Assembly (NCBI GenBank): GCA_034436045.1
Contig: DAOTVZ010000009.1
Location: 1-20,578, forward strand
Length of the DNA stretch: 20,578 bases
Origin: H111-94 sp034436045
GTDB taxonomy: Bacteria; Chloroflexota; Ktedonobacteria; Ktedonobacterales; Ktedonobacteraceae
Direction of reading: 5' to 3'
Each line of letters starts with the position of its first letter. Positions within the stretch are counted from its first letter, which is position 1. The notes under the pieces are model-generated. The model was not told where the DNA came from. It made no database searches and worked only from the letters and a program-made list of their open reading frames with translations. This document shows positions 6,712 to 14,715 of this stretch, piece by piece. Both the position numbers and the translations under genes were made by a program.

Positions 6712-9243
6712 GTGAACGATAGAGACAGATTTGATAAATTTACGGAGCGTGCGCGCAAAGTCTTGAGCCTGGCTCAAGAGGAAGCTCAGCGCTTCCAGCA
6801 TAACTACATTGGCACAGAACATCTCCTGCTCGGCCTGGTCCGCGAGGGCGAGGGCGTAGCGGCGAAGGTGCTAGCAAACCTCGGCGTCGAACTCAACAAG
6901 GTACGTAGCGCCGTCGAGTTTATTATTGGCCGTGGTGATCGTATCGTTCTCGGTGAAATCGGCCTGACCCCACGCGCCAAAAAAGTGATCGAGCTGGCCG
7001 TTGACGAGGCTCGTCGCTTGAATCATCACTATATCGGTACAGAGCATCTCCTGCTCGGCCTTGTTCGCGAAGGCGAGGGCATCGCCGCCGGTGTTCTGGA
7101 GAGCCTGGGTGTCAACCTGGAGAAGGTGCGCACACAGACTATTCAGGTACTCAGCCAGTCCGGCTCGCCCCATGAGCGTGATGCTAAACATTCCAAGACT
7201 CCCACCATCGACCAGATGGGCATCGATCTGACCGCCGCTGCTCGTGCTGGCACCCTCGATCCCGTCATCGGGCGTCATCAAGAGATTGAGCGGGTTATTC
7301 AGATCCTCTCTCGCCGCAATAAGAACAATCCGGCTCTTATCGGTGAGCCTGGCGTTGGTAAAACCGCTATTGTGGAAGGTCTGGCCCAGCGCATCGTCTC
7401 CGGCGAGGTGCCTGAAACCCTGGCCGGGAAACGCCTCCTCACCCTCGATGTCGGTTCTCTCGTTGCAGGTACCAAGTATCGTGGCGAATTTGAGGAACGT
7501 CTTAAGAAGATCATTGAGGAGATTCGCAATAGCCGCGACTGCATCATCTTTATTGACGAGGTGCATACCCTGGTCGGAGCCGGTGCCGCCGAAGGCGCGG
7601 TCGATGCCGCGAATATCCTGAAGCCCGCCCTGGCACGCGGTGAATTACAGTGCATTGGTGCCACCACCCTCGATGAGTATCGCAAATATATCGAACGTGA
7701 TGCCGCTCTCCAGCGCCGCTTCCAGGAGGTCATTGTTCGCGAACCAAGCATCGAAGAGACCATTGAAATTCTCAAGGGCATCCGTGAACGTTATGAGCAA
7801 CACCATCGCCTGATCATTACTGACGAGGCGTTGCGCGCTGCCACCGAGATGGCCAGCCGCTACATCACCGACCGCTTCATGCCAGACAAGGCCATCGACC
7901 TGATCGATGAAGCGGCCAGCCGCGTGCGCATGCAGAACTCTCTGGCCCCACTCAATCTCAAGGAGGCCATGAAGGGCCTGGAATCCGTCCTGCGTGAGAA
8001 GGAAGCGGCTATCCAGCAACAGGAGTATGAACTGGCGGCAGAGTTGCGCGACCGCGAGGTCAAGCTGCGCGAGCGTATCGCCAAGCTGGAATCTGGCTGG
8101 CACCGCGAGCGCGGTAGCGAGAAACCTGTCGTCGGCGAAGAAGAGATCGCGCAGATCGTGTCGATGTGGACCGGCATCCCGGTAATGCGTATTGCGCAGG
8201 AAGAGTCACAGCGTCTCCTCCAGATGGAAGAGGCTTTGCATGCTCGTGTCATCGGGCAGAATGAGGCCATCGAGAAGATTTCCCGCGCTGTACGCCGCGC
8301 TCGCGCCGGTCTGAAAGACCCGAAACGCCCCATCGGCTCCTTCATCTTTATGGGGCCAACCGGTGTTGGTAAGACCGAACTGGCCAAGACGCTGGCCGAG
8401 TTTATGTTCGGCAGCGAAGAAGCCCTTATCAAAATCGACATGTCCGAGTTCATGGAACGCCACGCGGCGGCCCGCCTCGTCGGTGCCCCTCCCGGCTATG
8501 TCGGTTACGAAGAGGGTGGTCAGTTGACCGAAGCGGTACGTCGCAAGTCTTACAGTGTGATCCTGCTCGACGAAATCGAGAAGGCTCACCCGGATGTCTT
8601 CAACATGCTGCTGCAAATCCTTGAAGATGGCAAGCTGACGGACGCTAAAGGTCGCACGGTTGACTTCCGCAACACCATCATTATCATGACCTCGAACGTG
8701 GGTGCCACACTTCTGAATAAGGAGGCCTCCATCGGCTTCCGCCAGTCGAAAGACAAGGAGAAAGCCAACCAGAGCGAATACGAGGCCATGAAGAACAAAG
8801 TCCTCGGCGAACTGAAGAACACCTTCAAGCCGGAGTTCCTGAACCGTATCGACGAGGTCATCGTCTTCCACTCCCTGCGCCTGGAGGAGATGTACTCTAT
8901 CGTCGAACTGCTCCTCAATCGTGTACGTACACAATTGACTGAGCAGCAGATCGAGTTGGTGGTGCCACAGAGCGCAAAGGACTTCCTGATCGAGAAGGGC
9001 TTCGATCCACAGTATGGCGCGCGCCCTCTGCGCCGCACCATCCAGCGCATGATCGAAGACCAACTGGCAGAAGGTCTGTTGCAAGGCAAGTTCCAGCCCG
9101 GTGATCTGGTTGAAGCAGTTGTCGAGAACGACGATATTGTGCTGAAGGCACGCAACCGCATCGAACAACTTCCGGCACCCGCTGCCCCGGAAGCAGCTCT
9201 GTCGGCAGGCGGCGATAGCGGCAGCACTAGCAGCGAAGCCTGA
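6712..9243 (+). CDS. clpC: ATP-dependent Clp protease ATPase ClpC
   Basis: Hexameric AAA+ unfoldase that feeds proteins to ClpP for degradation and acts in protein quality control. 843 residues from GTG 6712, chosen because AAGGGGGG (6694-6701) lies about 10 nt upstream and the protein then begins directly with the Clp N-domain (FTERARKVL at 10-18). Domains: two Clp-N repeats (about 3-145, each with the IGTEHLLLGLVREGEG motif), first AAA+ module (Walker A GEPGVGKT 211-218, Walker B IIFIDE 278-283), a ClpC-type coiled middle/UVR segment (about 425-460), second AAA+ module (Walker A GPTGVGKT 548-555, pore loop GYVGY 595-599, Walker B ILLDE 617-621) and the small D2 domain. IGF at 674-676 is the expected ClpP-docking loop. 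The Ser/Gly/Ala tail is variable. No adaptor gene mcsA or mcsB is nearby. Confidence 0.97.
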   Translation: MNDRDRFDKFTERARKVLSLAQEEAQRFQHNYIGTEHLLLGLVREGEGVAAKVLANLGVELNKVRSAVEFIIGRGDRIVLGEIGLTPRAKKVIELAVDEARRLNHHYIGTEHLLLGLVREGEGIAAGVLESLGVNLEKVRTQTIQVLSQSGSPHERDAKHSKTPTIDQMGIDLTAAARAGTLDPVIGRHQEIERVIQILSRRNKNNPALIGEPGVGKTAIVEGLAQRIVSGEVPETLAGKRLLTLDVGSLVAGTKYRGEFEERLKKIIEEIRNSRDCIIFIDEVHTLVGAGAAEGAVDAANILKPALARGELQCIGATTLDEYRKYIERDAALQRRFQEVIVREPSIEETIEILKGIRERYEQHHRLIITDEALRAATEMASRYITDRFMPDKAIDLIDEAASRVRMQNSLAPLNLKEAMKGLESVLREKEAAIQQQEYELAAELRDREVKLRERIAKLESGWHRERGSEKPVVGEEEIAQIVSMWTGIPVMRIAQEESQRLLQMEEALHARVIGQNEAIEKISRAVRRARAGLKDPKRPIGSFIFMGPTGVGKTELAKTLAEFMFGSEEALIKIDMSEFMERHAAARLVGAPPGYVGYEEGGQLTEAVRRKSYSVILLDEIEKAHPDVFNMLLQILEDGKLTDAKGRTVDFRNTIIIMTSNVGATLLNKEASIGFRQSKDKEKANQSEYEAMKNKVLGELKNTFKPEFLNRIDEVIVFHSLRLEEMYSIVELLLNRVRTQLTEQQIELVVPQSAKDFLIEKGFDPQYGARPLRRTIQRMIEDQLAEGLLQGKFQPGDLVEAVVENDDIVLKARNRIEQLPAPAAPEAALSAGGDSGSTSSEA

Positions 9244-9256
9244 GTGACACACACGG

Positions 9257-9286
9257 GGGGCGTGACAGTCTCACGCCCCTTTTTTT
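9257..9286 (+). terminator. Intrinsic terminator of clpC, made from a repeat
   Basis: A perfect 9-bp stem GGGGCGTGA (9257-9265) and TCACGCCCC (9271-9279), loop CAGTC, then seven T (9280-9286). It lies 14 nt after the clpC stop and only 30 nt before radA. The stem sequence is the same core as the palindromic repeats at 18505-18629, so a repeat seems to have been adopted as terminator. Confidence 0.9.
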
Positions 9287-9315
9287 GTAATATCCTGTTC
9301 CTGTGATATTCATCT

Positions 9316-10725
9316 ATGGCAAAACTACGTCTCAAATATGTCTGTCAACAGTGTGGTAGCGAACAAAGTAAGTGGATGGGCAAGTGCCCCGATTGTGGTG
9401 CATGGAACTCATTAGAAGAAACCACTGAAATAACCACAACTGCTGCTCAACAGCGGCGTCAGACCACGAGCAGCGCTACAGCGGCGGGCACACAGATACC
9501 GCTCGCATTACCCGCTATCCAACCGCTTGCACAGACTCGTATCTCGGTCGGCTCCGCAGAGATGGATCGCGTTCTCGGCGGTGGCCTCGTCGCTGGTTCT
9601 CTCACGCTCATCGGGGGTGAACCCGGTATCGGTAAATCAACCCTCCTGCTCCAGGTTTCCGGCGCTATCGCCAGAGAGGTAGGGCCGGTTCTCTATGTCT
9701 CCGGCGAGGAATCGATTGAACAGGTCAAAATGCGCGCCGAGCGCCTGGGTATCACTGGCGAACGCCTGTATTTGCTCTCCGCTATCGAACTGGATACTAT
9801 CAATGAGGCCATTCAGCGCCTTAAACCCGCGCTGGTCATCGTTGACTCCATCCAAACCGTTTTCGCCTCACATCTGACCGCCGCGCCCGGCAGCATCAGC
9901 CAGGTACGCGAATGCACTTTCCAGTTGATGCAACTGGCAAAAAACACGCACATTCCCATTTTCATCATTGGACACGTCACAAAAGAAGGGGTCGTGGCCG
10001 GCCCGAAGGCACTGGAACATATCGCCGATACCGTCTTGTATCTTGAGGGTGAACGCTATCACTCCTATCGACTCCTGCGCGGCGTCAAAAACCGCTTCGG
10101 CGCGACTCACGAGGTCGGCGTTTTCGAGATGCAGGGCGAAGGAATGATCGAGGTACCTAACCCCTCCGCCGTCTTCCTGGCCGACCGCGCCGTCGGGGCC
10201 ACCGGCTCCGCTGTCGTCGTTAGCATGGAAGGTACACGCCCCATTCTGGTTGAGGTACAGGCCCTGGTTGCACCCAGCAACTATGGCAACGCGCGCTATA
10301 CCACCAACGGCATCGAATACAACCGCCTGCTCATGCTTCTAGCCGTACTGACCAAGCGAGTAGGACTTTCCGTCAACAATCACGATGTCTATGCTAACGT
10401 GGTCGGCGGCTTCTCATTGGAAGAACCTGCCATCGACCTGGGAGTGGCCGCCGCCATCGCATCCAGCTACCGCGAGAAACGTATTCCTCCCGACCTGGCC
10501 CTCGTGGGCGAGGTCGGCCTGGCCGGTGAGTTACGCGCGGTAAGCCGCCTCGCCATCCGCGTGCGCGAGGCCGCCAAACTAGGCTTCAAAAGCTGCCTGA
10601 TCCCCAAAGCCGGTCAAGGTTCCCACATCAAGGCCGAACTGGCCGAAGCCGGACTACCTGCCGATTTTAAAATATTGACCGCCAGTTCACTGGCCGTCGC
10701 CCTGGAAATCGCCCTGAACTCCTGA
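9316..10725 (+). CDS. radA: DNA repair protein RadA (Sms)
   Basis: RecA-like ATPase that works in homologous recombination by extending strand exchange from D-loops. 469 residues, normal length. Domains: N-terminal zinc finger with C10-x2-C13 and C24-x2-C27; RecA-like core with Walker A GGEPGIGKST (100-109) and Walker B LVIVDS (173-178); the RadA-specific KNRFG motif (258-262); C-terminal Lon-protease-like domain (about 290-469), which in RadA has a structural role. The start ATG 9316 gives the typical MAK...YVCQ opening. No Shine-Dalgarno lies before it, so it may be read from a very short leader (TG-T-GATATT just upstream is a poor -10) or by leakage through the clpC terminator. Followed by a 371-nt gap where Bacillus carries disA. 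Confidence 0.96.
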   Translation: MAKLRLKYVCQQCGSEQSKWMGKCPDCGAWNSLEETTEITTTAAQQRRQTTSSATAAGTQIPLALPAIQPLAQTRISVGSAEMDRVLGGGLVAGSLTLIGGEPGIGKSTLLLQVSGAIAREVGPVLYVSGEESIEQVKMRAERLGITGERLYLLSAIELDTINEAIQRLKPALVIVDSIQTVFASHLTAAPGSISQVRECTFQLMQLAKNTHIPIFIIGHVTKEGVVAGPKALEHIADTVLYLEGERYHSYRLLRGVKNRFGATHEVGVFEMQGEGMIEVPNPSAVFLADRAVGATGSAVVVSMEGTRPILVEVQALVAPSNYGNARYTTNGIEYNRLLMLLAVLTKRVGLSVNNHDVYANVVGGFSLEEPAIDLGVAAAIASSYREKRIPPDLALVGEVGLAGELRAVSRLAIRVREAAKLGFKSCLIPKAGQGSHIKAELAEAGLPADFKILTASSLAVALEIALNS

Positions 10726-11096
10726 CTCGATATATAGTGATACCCACGAAAGGTATCAGACCAGAGCATCATGCGAACAAGCTAAAATTCGTTGCCACTT
10801 TTCGTAGACCTGTTCGTATACCTGGTAAAGAAGGGATATATCCCCTGAAATACCCAGGATTATAACACAGCTATTGATTTCAATACCGGAAAGGTGTATA
10901 CTGCACTATTGATATGAGAGTCGTACAGTTCAAGGGGCCTTGCCGCCAGGATCGGTATCGTCAGGCGAGATGATAGTATTCGCACTCATCCAATTTTATT
11001 CTTCATACCCCGGCTCGCCCAATCCGATCACCAGCGAGATAGCCCTCTTGAGCATAGCGCACACGTTATCAGTGTACTGCTTCGGAGGATGCAGGG
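10726..11096 (+). other. Gap between radA and yacL; palindromes and leader
   Basis: No gene is seen. It contains three inverted repeats: TGATACC/GGTATCA (10738-10744 and 10752-10758), directly after radA and possibly a weak terminator without U-run; GGGATATATCCC (10833-10844), a perfect 12-bp palindrome; and CAAGG-GG-CCTTG (10931-10942). The promoter of the next gene is at 10874-10902, followed by a leader of about 190 nt. In Bacillus this position holds disA, but no remnant of a diadenylate cyclase reading frame is visible here. Confidence 0.45.
10874..10902 (+). promoter_or_regulatory. Predicted promoter of the yacL-ispD-ispF unit
   Basis: TTGATT (10874-10879), 17-bp spacer, TATACT (10897-10902), start expected near 10909. 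The spacing is ideal, the -10 is 5/6 and the -35 4/6 to consensus. Confidence 0.6.
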
Positions 11097-12296
11097 ATGT
11101 CAGTGAAAAACATTGCACGCATTATCGGGTGTCTCGTCGCCATCGCCGTCATTGCCGGGCTTTATTTCTTCGACCGCCAGTCATTGCCCGCTAACCTGAC
11201 CTGGGTTATCATTATCGGCGTGGTCGCAGCAATTATCGCTTTTATCATCACTCCTTACATTACCGTCGTTCCCTACCGGTGGATGAGCGATACTATTCAC
11301 CGCACCGCCGTCAGCGATCTCATCGCGGCCTGTCTGGGCCTGACCATCGGCCTCATCATCTCTGCCCTCCTGGCAATTCCACTTAGAGACCTGCCCGCGC
11401 TCTGGGGCCAGATATTGCCCTTCGTGGGCGCAGTCCTGTTCGGCTACCTCGGCGTGATGATTGCCGTGATCCGTAAAACCGAAATCGCCCATCTCTTTCA
11501 AGCCGCCTTTATGCGCCGGGGCCGTGACCGCGACGAAGAACGCAACGAACGCGCCGAGAAAGAACGCGAGCGGGGCAAGGAGCGCGAACGCGAACGCGAG
11601 AAAGAAAAAGAAAAAGAGAAGGAATCAACCTTGCCGATTCACGCGACCAACCCCATCCTGCTTGACACCAGTGCTATCATCGACGGACGCATTAAAGACA
11701 TCAGTCAGACCGGCTTTATCAATGGTACACTGGTTGTACCGCGCTTCGTCCTCAACGAACTGCAACGCATCGCCGACTCCGCCGACACTATGCGGCGTAA
11801 TCGCGGACGGCGCGGACTTGAAATCTTGAATGATCTGCAAAAAGATGCCAGTGTCCCCGTTGAAATTACCGACGCCGACGTGGATGGTATTGCTGAGGTG
11901 GATGGCAAACTGGTCAAAATAGCACGCCTCATCCATTGCCCCATCATCACCAACGACTTCAACTTGAATCGCGTAGCGGAACTTCAGGGAGTCAAGGTTC
12001 TCAATATCAATGAGCTTGCTAACGCCATCAAACCCGTCCTGCTCCCCGGCGAGGATATCATGATCAAAATTATGCAGGATGGCAAAGAATTAGGTCAGGG
12101 CGTGGGTTATCTGGACGATGGTACAATGATCGTGGTAGAGAATGGACGCCAGTTCATGAACACCACAATTGAGGTCACGGTCACGCGCGTGTTACAAACC
12201 GTCGCAGGTCGCATGGTCTTCGCTCACCCGAAACAGATGAATGGCCTGACATCTACACCCGCGTCACAGCCGTCCACCAAACAGAAGCAAATCTAG
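11097..12296 (+). CDS. Membrane PIN-TRAM protein (YacL family)
   Basis: 399-residue protein combining an N-terminal membrane part, a PIN nuclease-like domain and a TRAM RNA-binding domain. Hydrophobic segments are at about 7-24, 35-57, 75-95 and 105-125. PIN domain about 186-310: LLDTSAIIDGR with D190, E221, and ITNDFNLNRVA with D287 give the acidic metal site. TRAM about 318-378, with GQGVGYLDDGTMIVVENG. The family's biological role is not settled. Unlike ordinary YacL proteins, it has an extremely charged linker at about 140-177, made almost only of Arg, Lys and Glu and likely a rigid single helix holding the PIN domain off the membrane. Start ATG 11097 has GGAGG 8 nt upstream. ispD follows after 15 nt. 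Confidence 0.9.
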   Translation: MSVKNIARIIGCLVAIAVIAGLYFFDRQSLPANLTWVIIIGVVAAIIAFIITPYITVVPYRWMSDTIHRTAVSDLIAACLGLTIGLIISALLAIPLRDLPALWGQILPFVGAVLFGYLGVMIAVIRKTEIAHLFQAAFMRRGRDRDEERNERAEKERERGKEREREREKEKEKEKESTLPIHATNPILLDTSAIIDGRIKDISQTGFINGTLVVPRFVLNELQRIADSADTMRRNRGRRGLEILNDLQKDASVPVEITDADVDGIAEVDGKLVKIARLIHCPIITNDFNLNRVAELQGVKVLNINELANAIKPVLLPGEDIMIKIMQDGKELGQGVGYLDDGTMIVVENGRQFMNTTIEVTVTRVLQTVAGRMVFAHPKQMNGLTSTPASQPSTKQKQI

Positions 12297-12311
12297 CCTA
12301 TAAGGACTGCT

Positions 12312-13013
12312 ATGCAAGACAGGTCAGCCGTCGTCATTGTTGCCGCAGGCAACAGCCGTCGCATGAGAGGTCGTGACAAACTATGGACGCCCATTGCGGG
12401 TCGCCTTACACTGGCACGCACCATCGACGTCTTTGAAGCCTCACCGCTCATCAACACCATCGTTGTCGTTGTCAACCCCGCCCGTTACGATGATGCCATC
12501 ACACTCTGTCAGCAGGAACGCTGGCAGAAGGTTTCCGCCATTGTGATCGGGGGTGAGCGCCGCCAGGACTCTGTGCGCCTCGGTCTGGAGACCCTGGCCA
12601 CTCTCGACCCCCAATGCCAGTGGGTGATGGTTCACGACGGCGCACGTCCACTGGTGACAGAAACCATCATCGAGGCCGGTCTGGCAGCGGCCCGCATCCA
12701 CGAAGCCGCTATCGCCGCCGTACCGGTAAAGGACACCATTAAACAGGTCGAGCAAGGCATTATCAGCAATACGCTTGAGCGTTCACTGCTCTGGACAGTG
12801 CAGACACCCCAGGTCTTTGCATTTCCGCTGATCTATCAAGCACACCATAGCGCCATCGCCCAGGAAGATGCTAGCGACGACGCCATTCTGCTCGAACGCC
12901 TGGGCCAGCGCGTAGCAATCTTCCCAGGCTCATATAGCAATCTCAAAATCACCACTCAGGAGGATCTCATTCTCGCTGAGGCACTCTTACAGAGACAGGA
13001 ATCTCCCGCATGA
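12312..13013 (+). CDS. ispD: 2-C-methyl-D-erythritol 4-phosphate cytidylyltransferase
   Basis: Third step of the MEP pathway of isoprenoid synthesis: joins MEP and CTP to make CDP-methylerythritol. 233 residues, normal size. Visible motifs: the nucleotide loop AAGNSRRM (11-18) with K23, GGERRQDSV (80-88), VHDGARP (107-113), VPVKDTIK (137-144, T142 region of the substrate site), LWTVQTPQVF (160-169), and NLKITTQEDL (210-219, K212). The glycine-rich loop is less canonical than in E. coli (AAGNSRRMRGRDK), but the key basic residues are kept. Start ATG 12312 has AAGGA 5 nt upstream. Its stop overlaps the ispF start by 4 nt, so the two are translationally coupled. Confidence 0.94.
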   Translation: MQDRSAVVIVAAGNSRRMRGRDKLWTPIAGRLTLARTIDVFEASPLINTIVVVVNPARYDDAITLCQQERWQKVSAIVIGGERRQDSVRLGLETLATLDPQCQWVMVHDGARPLVTETIIEAGLAAARIHEAAIAAVPVKDTIKQVEQGIISNTLERSLLWTVQTPQVFAFPLIYQAHHSAIAQEDASDDAILLERLGQRVAIFPGSYSNLKITTQEDLILAEALLQRQESPA

Positions 13014-13498
13014 CAACACGAGTAGGTTTCGGTTACGATGTTCACGCTTTCACTCCCGGTCGCCCCCTGATCCTGGGTGGCATTCCCATTGCTTACGAGC
13101 AGGGGCTGGCCGGTCACTCTGATGCCGATACGGTCATCCACGCCATCGTTGACGCCTTGCTCGGTGCCGCCGCGCTCGGTGACATCGGCACCCACTTCCC
13201 TTCCCACGATCCACGCTGGAAAGATCAACCCAGCAGCATCTTCCTCGACTATACACGTGCGCTCCTCGCTCAGCACGGCTGGCAGATCAGTAACATCGAT
13301 AGCACAATTGTGGCAGAACGCCCCCGCCTGGCCCCCCACATCGAAGCCATGCGTACCCACATTGCTGCCCATCTTCATCTCTCTATAGAGCAGGTGAGTG
13401 TCAAAGCCACCACCACCGATGGCCTGGGCTTCGCCGGTCGCCGCGAAGGCATCGCCTGCTATGCGGTCGCTTTACTTGAAAGCACAGACCAGGATTGA
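13010..13498 (+). CDS. ispF: 2-C-methyl-D-erythritol 2,4-cyclodiphosphate synthase
   Basis: Fifth step of the MEP pathway: cyclises CDP-methylerythritol 2-phosphate with release of CMP, as a metal-dependent trimer. 162 residues, full length. Metal ligands D10 and H12 (GYDVH) and H44 are present, with GHSDAD (35-40), GDIGTHFPSHD (57-67) and the nucleotide-binding KATTTDGLGFAGRREGI region (132-148). ATG 13010 overlaps the TGA of ispD in the arrangement ATGA. The kinase of the pathway (ispE) is not in the window. In many bacteria ispD and ispF are adjacent or fused; here they are adjacent and coupled. Confidence 0.97.
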   Translation: MTTRVGFGYDVHAFTPGRPLILGGIPIAYEQGLAGHSDADTVIHAIVDALLGAAALGDIGTHFPSHDPRWKDQPSSIFLDYTRALLAQHGWQISNIDSTIVAERPRLAPHIEAMRTHIAAHLHLSIEQVSVKATTTDGLGFAGRREGIACYAVALLESTDQD

Positions 13499-13562
13499 TT
13501 AATAGCTCAGGCTTTTTGAGAAAGATATACACAAATATCGCTCTAAAGGAGATAAATAGCAT

Positions 13563-14228
13563 ATGGCTATATTTGAAGGTACCGTGCTGGTGCTGGGCGC
13601 GAACGGTGAAACAGGAAAAAGAGTCGTAGCCAATCTACATGCAAAAGGTATTTCTGCACGTGCAATGGTACGTGACGTGACCAAAGCCGAGGGACTGGCC
13701 TCTTCAACAACCGAAATTTTCGTCGGCAATGTCCTCAACCTCGACGACCTGCGACGCGCTATCAGCGGCTGCCGCGCTCTTATTAGCACGTTGGGAACGA
13801 AAGCGCTGAATAATCCCGCCGAGATCGAGGCCATTGACTATACCGCCATCATTAATGCCATTCAAGTTGCTAAAGAGGTTGGCCTCGACCGCTTTATTCT
13901 CTGCTCGTCCATCGGCACCGATAATCCAGACGCTATCCCCTTCCTGGCCGCGCCGCTACGCGCCAAACGTCGCGCGGAAGAGGCCCTGCTTGCCAGCGGT
14001 CTGACCTATACCATCGTCCACCCCGGCGGCCTACGCAACGATCCGGGTGGTCAGGGTGTTCTCGTCAGCCACACCCCTCTGCGCGGCGGCACCTCTATCA
14101 CCCGCGACGACGTAGCCGAAGTGCTGGTACAGGCGCTACTCCAACCCGAAGCGCACAACGCCAGTGTCTACATCCTGCAAGCGCCAGATGAAGGACCCGC
14201 TAATAGAGCAGGATTGTTCAAAAAATAA
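13563..14228 (+). CDS. NAD(P)-binding Rossmann protein, NmrA/atypical SDR
   Basis: 221-residue protein of the atypical short-chain dehydrogenase / NmrA group. The N-terminal nucleotide-binding motif VLVLGANGETGKRVV shows the atypical G-x-x-G-x-x-G spacing (G12, G15, G18). Residues about 35-75 give the second strand and cofactor-binding loop, ISTLGTKA and FILCSSIGTDN follow, and a further motif, VHPGGLRNDP, is typical of this group. The classical Y-x-x-x-K catalytic pair is not seen, so it may be a redox sensor, an epimerase-like protein or a flavin/quinone reductase relative. Start ATG 13563 has AAAGGAG about 11 nt upstream. Same strand as ispF after 64 nt, and convergent with tatA 33 nt downstream. 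Substrate unknown. Confidence 0.85.
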   Translation: MAIFEGTVLVLGANGETGKRVVANLHAKGISARAMVRDVTKAEGLASSTTEIFVGNVLNLDDLRRAISGCRALISTLGTKALNNPAEIEAIDYTAIINAIQVAKEVGLDRFILCSSIGTDNPDAIPFLAAPLRAKRRAEEALLASGLTYTIVHPGGLRNDPGGQGVLVSHTPLRGGTSITRDDVAEVLVQALLQPEAHNASVYILQAPDEGPANRAGLFKK

Positions 14229-14261
14229 CAAGGCCCAAAAATCTGCGTAGCCGCCATAGAC

Positions 14262-14573
14262 TTATGCCAGGGGCTTATCAGCCCCTGGGGCCTGCGCCTG
14301 CTCTCCCGTCTTCTCCTCGCCCTTTGCCGGTGTCAGCGCGCTATTTACCAGCATCTGCGCGGCCTGACGCGAATTGAGCGGCACCTGCGGGATACCTTCC
14401 TTGATCTGCGAGATCTCCTCCACCGGCAACTCGGCCATCAGTTTATCCTTCATCACCTTCGCCTGCCCAACGGTTTTGCCCGCGCTATGCGAGATGGATT
14501 GCAGGGTCTTCGCCCCAAAGAGCGCCAGCACAACCAGCAGTATAATTAAAAGGTCTAGCGGATGAATACCCAT
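14262..14573 (-). CDS. tatA: Sec-independent translocase subunit, TatA family
   Basis: Small pore/hinge subunit of the twin-arginine translocase, which exports folded proteins. 103 residues: a short periplasmic start, one membrane helix (about 6-19), the FG hinge (19-20), an amphipathic helix (about 22-45) and a low-complexity, Ala/Glu/Pro-rich tail. The characteristic proline after the hinge (F-G-x-x-x-L-P) is lacking: here it reads FGAKTLQS. TatA and TatB cannot be separated by length alone; the short tail favours TatA/TatE. No tatC is in the window. Start ATG 14573 has AAGGG 8 nt upstream on the - strand. Confidence 0.85.
   Translation of the reverse strand: MGIHPLDLLIILLVVLALFGAKTLQSISHSAGKTVGQAKVMKDKLMAELPVEEISQIKEGIPQVPLNSRQAAQMLVNSALTPAKGEEKTGEQAQAPGADKPLA
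14267..14288. terminator. Perfect hairpin at the convergent gene ends
   Basis: CCAGGGGCT (14267-14275) and AGCCCCTGG (14280-14288) form a 9-bp perfect stem with a TATC loop. It lies within the last codons of tatA (- strand) and 38 nt past the stop of the + strand gene, so it may stop transcription from both sides. No U-run directly adjoins it. Confidence 0.4.
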
Positions 14574-14605
14574 GAGTGTATCCCTTTCAGCAAACAGCCT
14601 GTGCA

Positions 14606-14637
14606 GTGGAACATAGCTTCCAGCAAATACGTTCCAC
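14606..14637. repeat. Inverted repeat upstream of tatA
   Basis: GTGGAAC (14606-14612) and GTTCCAC (14631-14637) are exact reverse complements 18 nt apart, in the upstream region of tatA. This could be an operator or a leader hairpin. Confidence 0.35.
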
Positions 14638-14681
14638 CATCATCCGGCATCCGGGCCAACCTGTTCCTTAATAACCGATTC

Positions 14682-14709
14682 TTCACATAGATGATTACGT
14701 CCTTATCAT
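14682..14709 (+). promoter_or_regulatory. Predicted promoter of the candidate RNA gene
   Basis: TTCACA (14682-14687), 16-bp spacer, TATCAT (14704-14709); each hexamer 5/6 to consensus. Transcription would start near 14716. A second TATCAT at 14709-14714 partly overlaps the first. No protein gene on the + strand fits this promoter. Confidence 0.5.
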
Positions 14710-14715
14710 ATCATA

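Noticed and set aside
8206..9252. 348-codon - strand frame opposite clpC
   Set aside because: Shadow of clpC caused by its codon bias; no SD and no recognisable domain.
10726..11096. Remnant of disA between radA and yacL
   Set aside because: No reading frame with DAC-domain motifs (such as DGA or RHR) is visible; the stretch holds only palindromes, a promoter and a leader.
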